DNA from: Sphingomonas sp. UBA1000 | Lineage (GTDB): Bacteria; Pseudomonadota; Alphaproteobacteria; Sphingomonadales; Sphingomonadaceae | Direction of reading: 5' to 3' | NCBI GenBank assembly: GCA_002291855.1 | Contig: DBAW01000215.1 | Coordinates: 7,871 to 17,700, forward strand | Length of the DNA stretch: 9,830 nt | In this document: positions 6,159 to 9,830 of the stretch, in pieces | Numbering within the stretch: the first letter of the stretch is position 1 | Layout of the letters: the number at the start of each line of letters is the position of its first letter | The notes under the pieces: generated by a model | Databases searched by the model: none | What the model saw: the letters and a program-made list of their open reading frames with translations, nothing else | Told to the model about the DNA's origin: nothing | Position numbers and translations under genes: made by a program

Positions 6159-8176
6159 AGGCCCAGCCACAGGGTGCGCGGCGTCGCGCGTTCGACGATG
6201 CCATCGGCCGAGATCGCGGCGGCGACCAGCGCATCGGTGAGGTTTTCGGCCCGCGCCTCGACCGCCAGCCCGCGCAGCAGCGGCACCGTCAGCCGCGCAT
6301 CGAGGGTCAGCGCATCGCCAAGCTGCCGCTGATTCTGGTCATCCTCGAACTGCGCACCGACATAGCGCAACGTGACCGATGCCGCGGCCGGCTGCCGCCC
6401 GCCGGCCGCGCCGTCATCCCAGCCGAGCGTCGCCGAGGCCATGTGACGCGGCGTCTGGGCGGGGCGCAGGCCATCCAGAGCCGCCGACAGCCCGACGCCG
6501 CGCACCACCGCATCGGCATGGGCATAGGACAGCGCCGCCGTCCAGCGGCCGAGCCGGGCCGCGCCATCCAGTTCCACCCCGCGCGCGCGCACCGCATCCA
6601 GATTTTCGCGGCGGCGATAGACGCCGGCCGCGGACACAAAGCCCACGCCCGGAAACTGCCCCGGCCCGCGCGCGATGGTGACATTGGCGATCGCCCCGTC
6701 GAGCCGGTTGTCGAACAGGGTGACGCCCAGCCGCACCTCCGGCCGGAGCGCGTAATCAAGGCCAAGCTCCGCCCCGCGCACCCGTTCGGGGGCAAGCGCG
6801 GCATTGGCTGCCGTCGCATCGGCACCGACGCGGAACGGCCGGTAAAGCTCGTTGAGCGTCGGCAGCCGCCAGCCGGTATAAGCGGCGGCCCTGAGGGTCA
6901 GCCCGCCGCCGGGCGCAAAGGCCAGGCCCGCGCGCCCCGATCCTTCCCAGCCGCCGCGATCGGCAAAGCGGCTGTCGGTGACGGCCGCGCCGGTGGCGAG
7001 CACGCGTTCGGACAGGCGGCCGCCGCTGATCGTCCAGCGGTCGATCCGCCCCCCGGCGCTCAGCGTCCAGCCGCCGCGCGTCCAGCTGAGATCGGCAAAG
7101 CCGCCGCGCACCGCGCTGCGCCCCCCGGCCTCGCGGCGGCGCGTCGGCAGCCCGGCCACAAAAGTGAACAGCTCCAGCGTCCGCCCCTCGGTCGCGCGCC
7201 AGTCTCCGCCCAGGCTGAGTTCGGCCCCGCCGCCCAGCGGCGGGCGAACCTCGATCCGCCCGCCCAGCCCGGTTGCGGGGGTGTTATACTGGTCGAGCGT
7301 CGGGGTGACGGCGGTCCGCCCGGCGGCAAGCGCGCCGAACTCGCTGGCAAAGGCTCGCGCCTGCACATAAGCGAGCGCCGACCAGCCCCAGCGGCCGCGG
7401 CCGACCAGCCTCAGGCTCGCATCGGCCCCGTCGCTGCGATTGTCGGAAAATGCGAGGCCACGGTCGCGCCGGTCGGTGAAGGCGAGCATCGCCGCCTGCA
7501 GCTCGGTCTGCCCGCCGATATCGATCACCGCGCGCAGGCCAAGGCTTGCCTGTTCATGCCCGGCGGGGCGGTCGGCCGGGCCGCGCTGACCGGCGCGGAT
7601 CGGCACAAAGCCGTCGCCGCGCGCATAATCGGCCGACACGGTGGCAAAGCCGCGCCCCATCTGCCCGGTCAGCGCGGCATTGGCCTCCACCGATCCCCGG
7701 CTGCCGCCCGCCATGTGCAGCGCGACCGGGGCCAACTGATCGGGGGTCGCGCTGTCGAGCGCGATGGTGCCGGCAAGCGCGCCGGGCGCGAACAGCCCGG
7801 CCCCGCGCGTCACCGTCACCCGCCCCAGCCGTTCGGGCTGATAGGCGGGAAACGCCACCCAGCCGCCGAACGGATCGGCCTGGGGCACGCCATCGAGCAC
7901 CAGCAGCGCGCGGCTGGCGGCGTTGCCGCCCAGCCCGCGCAGCGTCAGCCCCTGCGACGTCGGATTGGCCGAGCGCGCGTCGGACCGGCGAAACTGCTGC
8001 AATCCGGCAACGTCGCGCAGCACATCCTCAAGCCGGCCGCTCGCCGTCCCGGTCAGGCGCGCACGGTCGATCACCGCCCGCGCCGCCACCGCCTCCCCGC
8101 CCAAGGCGGCAAGATCGCGGCCGGTGACGACGATATCGGGGGCCGCGCCCAGAGACAGCGAAAGCAGCAGAAGCAA
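6143..8176 (-). CDS. TonB-dependent outer-membrane receptor
   Basis: This 677-residue protein has the size of a TonB-dependent receptor, which imports a scarce ligand such as an iron chelate, cobalamin or sugar across the outer membrane using TonB energy. From the chosen start: a short hydrophobic signal segment MLLLLSLSLGA at 1-11; a TonB-box-like DIVVTG at 14-19; a plug domain with LEDVLRDVAGLQQF at 49-62, LTLRGLGGN at 77-85, LLVLDGVPQADPFGGW at 91-106 and ERLGRVTVTRGAG; then a barrel of alternating strands to the end. The TTG start at 8176 is preferred because GAGGA (8184-8188) lies seven bases upstream. A TTG at 8254 would extend the protein into maiA, with a charged, proline-rich N-terminus. 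Oddities: no Lys or Arg before the signal core, and the last residue is Leu rather than the usual Phe. It is third in the run after mtnP and maiA. The ligand is unknown. Confidence 0.92.
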   Translation of the reverse strand: MLLLLSLSLGAAPDIVVTGRDLAALGGEAVAARAVIDRARLTGTASGRLEDVLRDVAGLQQFRRSDARSANPTSQGLTLRGLGGNAASRALLVLDGVPQADPFGGWVAFPAYQPERLGRVTVTRGAGLFAPGALAGTIALDSATPDQLAPVALHMAGGSRGSVEANAALTGQMGRGFATVSADYARGDGFVPIRAGQRGPADRPAGHEQASLGLRAVIDIGGQTELQAAMLAFTDRRDRGLAFSDNRSDGADASLRLVGRGRWGWSALAYVQARAFASEFGALAAGRTAVTPTLDQYNTPATGLGGRIEVRPPLGGGAELSLGGDWRATEGRTLELFTFVAGLPTRRREAGGRSAVRGGFADLSWTRGGWTLSAGGRIDRWTISGGRLSERVLATGAAVTDSRFADRGGWEGSGRAGLAFAPGGGLTLRAAAYTGWRLPTLNELYRPFRVGADATAANAALAPERVRGAELGLDYALRPEVRLGVTLFDNRLDGAIANVTIARGPGQFPGVGFVSAAGVYRRRENLDAVRARGVELDGAARLGRWTAALSYAHADAVVRGVGLSAALDGLRPAQTPRHMASATLGWDDGAAGGRQPAAASVTLRYVGAQFEDDQNQRQLGDALTLDARLTVPLLRGLAVEARAENLTDALVAAAISADGIVERATPRTLWLGLRAAL

Positions 8177-8183
8177 GACAGGA

Positions 8184-8188
8184 TCCTC
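8184..8188 (-). promoter_or_regulatory. Ribosome binding site for the TTG-started TonB receptor
   Basis: On the minus strand GAGGA overlaps the maiA TGA stop codon (8189-8187) and stands seven bases before the TTG at 8176. No ATG or GTG start exists near the signal segment in this frame. The arrangement implies reinitiation by ribosomes finishing maiA. Confidence 0.6.
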
Positions 8189-8819
8189 AGCCAGCGCCGA
8201 CCCGGTCGGGATGGGCGGCGGCGAACGCCTCCACCTGCTGCAACGCTGCGTCAACCCTGACCAGCGTCGGGAACGGCGTCAGATCGAGGTTGAAGCGGCG
8301 CGCGTTGAACATCTGCGGCACCAGGCAGATGTCGGACAGGTCGGGGCGGTCGCCGCCCAGATAGCGGCCACAGCCTTCCGCCATCCGCTCCAGCGCGACA
8401 AAGCCCTCGCGCACCCAGTGGCGATACCAGTCGTCGCGCTGCGCGTCGTCTGCGCCCAGCTGGCGCTTCAGATAGCCGAGCACGCGCAGATTGTTGAGCG
8501 GATGGATGTCGCAGGCGATCAGCAGCGCGCGCGCCATCACCTGCGCGCGGGCAAGCGGTGCCGCCGGCAGCAAGGCCGGTTCGGGATACGCCTGATCCAG
8601 CCAGTCGAGGATCGCCAGCGACTGGCTGACCGGCGTGCCATCGATATCGAGCGTGGGCACGAAACCCTGCGGGTTGCGGGCCAGATTTTCGTCCGACCGC
8701 TGCGCGCCGTCGAGCAGCGACACATCGACGCGGCGATAGGCGAGCCCCTTGAGATTGAGGCCGATCCGCACCCGGTAGCTGGCCGAGGACCGGTAATAAT
8801 CGAACAATGTCAGTGTCAT
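8187..8819 (-). CDS. maiA: Maleylacetoacetate isomerase / zeta-class glutathione S-transferase
   Basis: This 210-residue cytosolic protein matches the zeta GST length. The family uses glutathione to isomerise maleylacetoacetate to fumarylacetoacetate in tyrosine/homogentisate breakdown, or maleylpyruvate in gentisate breakdown. N-terminal thioredoxin-like domain: YYRSSASYRVRIGL at 8-21, the zeta active-site motif with Ser11 and Ser12; NPQGFVPTL at 49-57, the cis-Pro loop; and QSLAILDWLD from 66, glutathione binding. The helical domain has CDIHPLNNLRVLGYL at 103-117, a zeta hallmark. The commonly quoted motif is SSCSWRVR; here Ala13 replaces that Cys, so a Cys-dependent step is not available. 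The ATG at 8819 overlaps the mtnP stop as TGATG and has AGGGGAG at 8824-8830. No homogentisate dioxygenase or fumarylacetoacetase gene is nearby, so its use in tyrosine catabolism is not supported by context. Confidence 0.92.
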   Translation of the reverse strand: MTLTLFDYYRSSASYRVRIGLNLKGLAYRRVDVSLLDGAQRSDENLARNPQGFVPTLDIDGTPVSQSLAILDWLDQAYPEPALLPAAPLARAQVMARALLIACDIHPLNNLRVLGYLKRQLGADDAQRDDWYRHWVREGFVALERMAEGCGRYLGGDRPDLSDICLVPQMFNARRFNLDLTPFPTLVRVDAALQQVEAFAAAHPDRVGAG

Positions 8820-9697
8820 CAGTCTCCCCTTTGCCCAAGCACCCGCGCGGTGATCGCATCCAGCCTTGCCAGCAGCGCCGGATCGCGCGCCTCGGGCGCG
8901 GTGATCAGCGCGGCATCGAGGCAGGTGTCGATCGGGCTGGGCGCGCGCATGGCCGGCAAGGCCGCGGCCAGTTCGGTGATCAGCCGCCGCGCGCGCGCCG
9001 CATTGGCGTGCATGACGGCCAGCACGGCATCAACCTCGACATGCGCCTCGCCGGCGCGCCAGCAATCATAATCGGTCGCCATGCCGATCAGCGCATAGGG
9101 CAGTTCCGCCTCGCGGGCGAGCCGCGCCTCGGGCAGCGCGGTCATGCCGATCACATCCGCCCCCCAGCTGCGGTAAAGATGGCTTTCGGCGCGGGTCGAG
9201 AATTGCGGGCCTTCGATCGCCACATAGGTGCCGCGCGGCGCGACCCTTGCCCCGGCGGCCTGCCCGGCCGCGGCGGCAAGCGCGGACAGGCGCGGGCAGA
9301 CCGGATCGGCCAGCGACACATGGGCGACCATCCCGGTGCCGAAAAAGCTCTGCGGCCGCCCGGCGGTGCGGTCGATAAACTGGTCGACCGCGACGAAATC
9401 GCCGGGTGCAATCTCCTCGCGCAGCGACCCCACTGCCGACAAAGCGAGCACATCGGTGCAGCCCAGCCGCTTGAGCGCATCGATATTGGCGCGGGCGTTG
9501 ATTTCCGCCGGGGCGATACGGTGGCCGCGCCCGTGGCGGGGCAGGAACGCAAAACCGATGCCGCCGATCCGCCCGGTCAGGATCTCGTCCGACGGCGGCC
9601 CCCAGGGCGTGTCGACCCGCTGCCACCGGGCGTCGTCAAGCGCATCGATCGCATACAGGCCCGACCCGCCCAGCACCCCGATCATCCAGTCCGCCAT
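8819..9697 (-). CDS. mtnP: S-methyl-5'-thioadenosine phosphorylase
   Basis: This 292-residue cytoplasmic enzyme splits methylthioadenosine with phosphate into adenine and 5-methylthioribose 1-phosphate, the entry to methionine and adenine salvage after polyamine or homoserine-lactone synthesis. Seen: IGVLGGSGLY at 6-15 (phosphate site), PRHGRGHRIAPAEINARAN (phosphate-binding His/Arg block), SAVGSLREEIAPGDFVAVDQ, EGPQFSTRAESHLY at 162-175, GMTALPEARLAREAE at 184-198, and TDYDCW at 208-213, where the two Asp residues mark 6-aminopurine (adenine-type) specificity. The length is normal for the family. The start at 9697 is chosen over a longer open frame because AGGGGG (9703-9708) lies five bases upstream and the family begins just before the GGSG loop. 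It is the first gene of a minus-strand run with maiA and the TonB receptor, and a 14-bp tandem repeat sits directly in its leader. Confidence 0.95.
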   Translation of the reverse strand: MADWMIGVLGGSGLYAIDALDDARWQRVDTPWGPPSDEILTGRIGGIGFAFLPRHGRGHRIAPAEINARANIDALKRLGCTDVLALSAVGSLREEIAPGDFVAVDQFIDRTAGRPQSFFGTGMVAHVSLADPVCPRLSALAAAAGQAAGARVAPRGTYVAIEGPQFSTRAESHLYRSWGADVIGMTALPEARLAREAELPYALIGMATDYDCWRAGEAHVEVDAVLAVMHANAARARRLITELAAALPAMRAPSPIDTCLDAALITAPEARDPALLARLDAITARVLGQRGD

Positions 9698-9702
9698 CGC
9701 TG

Positions 9703-9708
9703 CCCCCT
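9703..9708 (-). promoter_or_regulatory. Ribosome binding site for mtnP
   Basis: AGGGGG on the minus strand stands five bases before the ATG at 9697 and settles the start against the 44-codon in-frame extension to the window edge. It abuts the tandem repeat array, whose nearest unit contains a similar AGAGGGGG. Confidence 0.6.
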
Positions 9709-9710
9709 GT

Positions 9711-9766
9711 CTTGCCGGCCCCCTCTTGCCGGCCCGCTCTCGCCGGCCCGCTCTAGCCGGCCACGC
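9711..9766. repeat. Four tandem copies of a 14-bp GC-rich unit in the mtnP leader
   Basis: Plus-strand units are CTTGCCGGCCCCCT (9711-9724), CTTGCCGGCCCGCT (9725-9738), CTCGCCGGCCCGCT (9739-9752) and CTAGCCGGCCACGC (9753-9766). Every copy keeps the palindromic GCCGGC core. The array ends 13 bases from the mtnP start codon and so lies in the presumed 5' leader or promoter. Copies could pair with each other in RNA, and the mtnP-proximal copy contains a Shine-Dalgarno-like AGAGGGGG on the mtnP strand. Whether it is a regulatory site, a slippage-prone repeat or a chance duplication is unknown. The 64 bases beyond it (9767-9830) show no promoter or gene I can support. Confidence 0.8.
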
Positions 9767-9830
9767 CCGTCTTGGCGGCGGAATGCACCGATGGGAAGCC
9801 GCAACTTCAGTCATAAGCCATTGGCGCACA

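Noticed and set aside
8177..8254. Longer start for the TonB receptor at a TTG at 8254
   Set aside because: It would overlap maiA by 68 bp, has no visible ribosome site and would put a charged, proline-rich stretch before the signal segment.
6443..8260. A 605-codon plus-strand open frame opposite the TonB receptor
   Set aside because: Shadow frame rich in Arg, Pro, Ala and Gln; the minus-strand receptor has a full plug and barrel.
7923..9071. A 382-codon plus-strand open frame across maiA and mtnP
   Set aside because: It spans parts of three well-supported minus-strand genes and shows no conserved motif.
9698..9829. Upstream extension of mtnP by 44 codons to the window edge
   Set aside because: The extra residues include the translated tandem repeat, are absent from the family pattern, and the ribosome site at 9703-9708 fits the ATG at 9697.
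9767..9830. Possible promoter for mtnP or end of an upstream minus-strand gene
   Set aside because: No convincing -35/-10 pair was found. Short frames ending at stops at 9807 and 9811 could be the tail of another gene, but too little lies inside the window to tell.

Overview
The window is very GC-rich and densely coded DNA, with almost no non-coding sequence and several start/stop overlaps. This base composition, a TonB-dependent outer-membrane receptor, and an MTA phosphorylase plus zeta-class GST fit a high-GC Gram-negative proteobacterium. A sphingomonad-like alphaproteobacterium is my best guess, but that is an inference from gene style and not from a phylogenetic marker. No mobile element, RNA gene or CRISPR array is visible.

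Plus strand, 1-6120: a tight five-gene catabolic operon that enters from the left edge. In order it holds the C-terminal 120 residues of an HMG-CoA-lyase-like enzyme, hydantoinase/oxoprolinase subunit A (hyuA-like), subunit B (hyuB-like), a family III (CaiB/BaiF) CoA-transferase, and a cysteine hydrolase of the isochorismatase superfamily that most resembles N-carbamoylsarcosine amidohydrolase. Gaps are 13 and 12 bp, followed by two TGATG overlaps, so the genes are almost certainly co-transcribed and partly translationally coupled. One coherent reading is ATP-dependent opening of a cyclic amide or imide (HyuAB), amide or carbamoyl hydrolysis (cysteine hydrolase), transfer of CoA to the freed acid (CoA-transferase), and carbon-carbon cleavage by the lyase. 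The substrate cannot be named from the sequence.

Minus strand, 9697-6143: a three-gene run of S-methyl-5'-thioadenosine phosphorylase (mtnP), maleylacetoacetate isomerase/zeta GST (maiA) and a TonB-dependent receptor. mtnP and maiA overlap as TGATG. The receptor most likely starts at a TTG 10 bp after maiA, with a Shine-Dalgarno sequence lying over the maiA stop codon. The two operons converge with 22 bp between their stop codons, where there is one short GC inverted repeat but no classical terminator.

Right edge, 9698-9830: the leader of mtnP carries four tandem copies of a 14-bp GC-rich unit with a palindromic GCCGGC core. This is the main non-coding structure in the window. The remaining bases hold nothing I can assign.

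The most interesting content is the gene combination in the plus-strand operon and the unusual motif variants in its HyuA and HyuB proteins. The tandem repeat in front of mtnP comes next.
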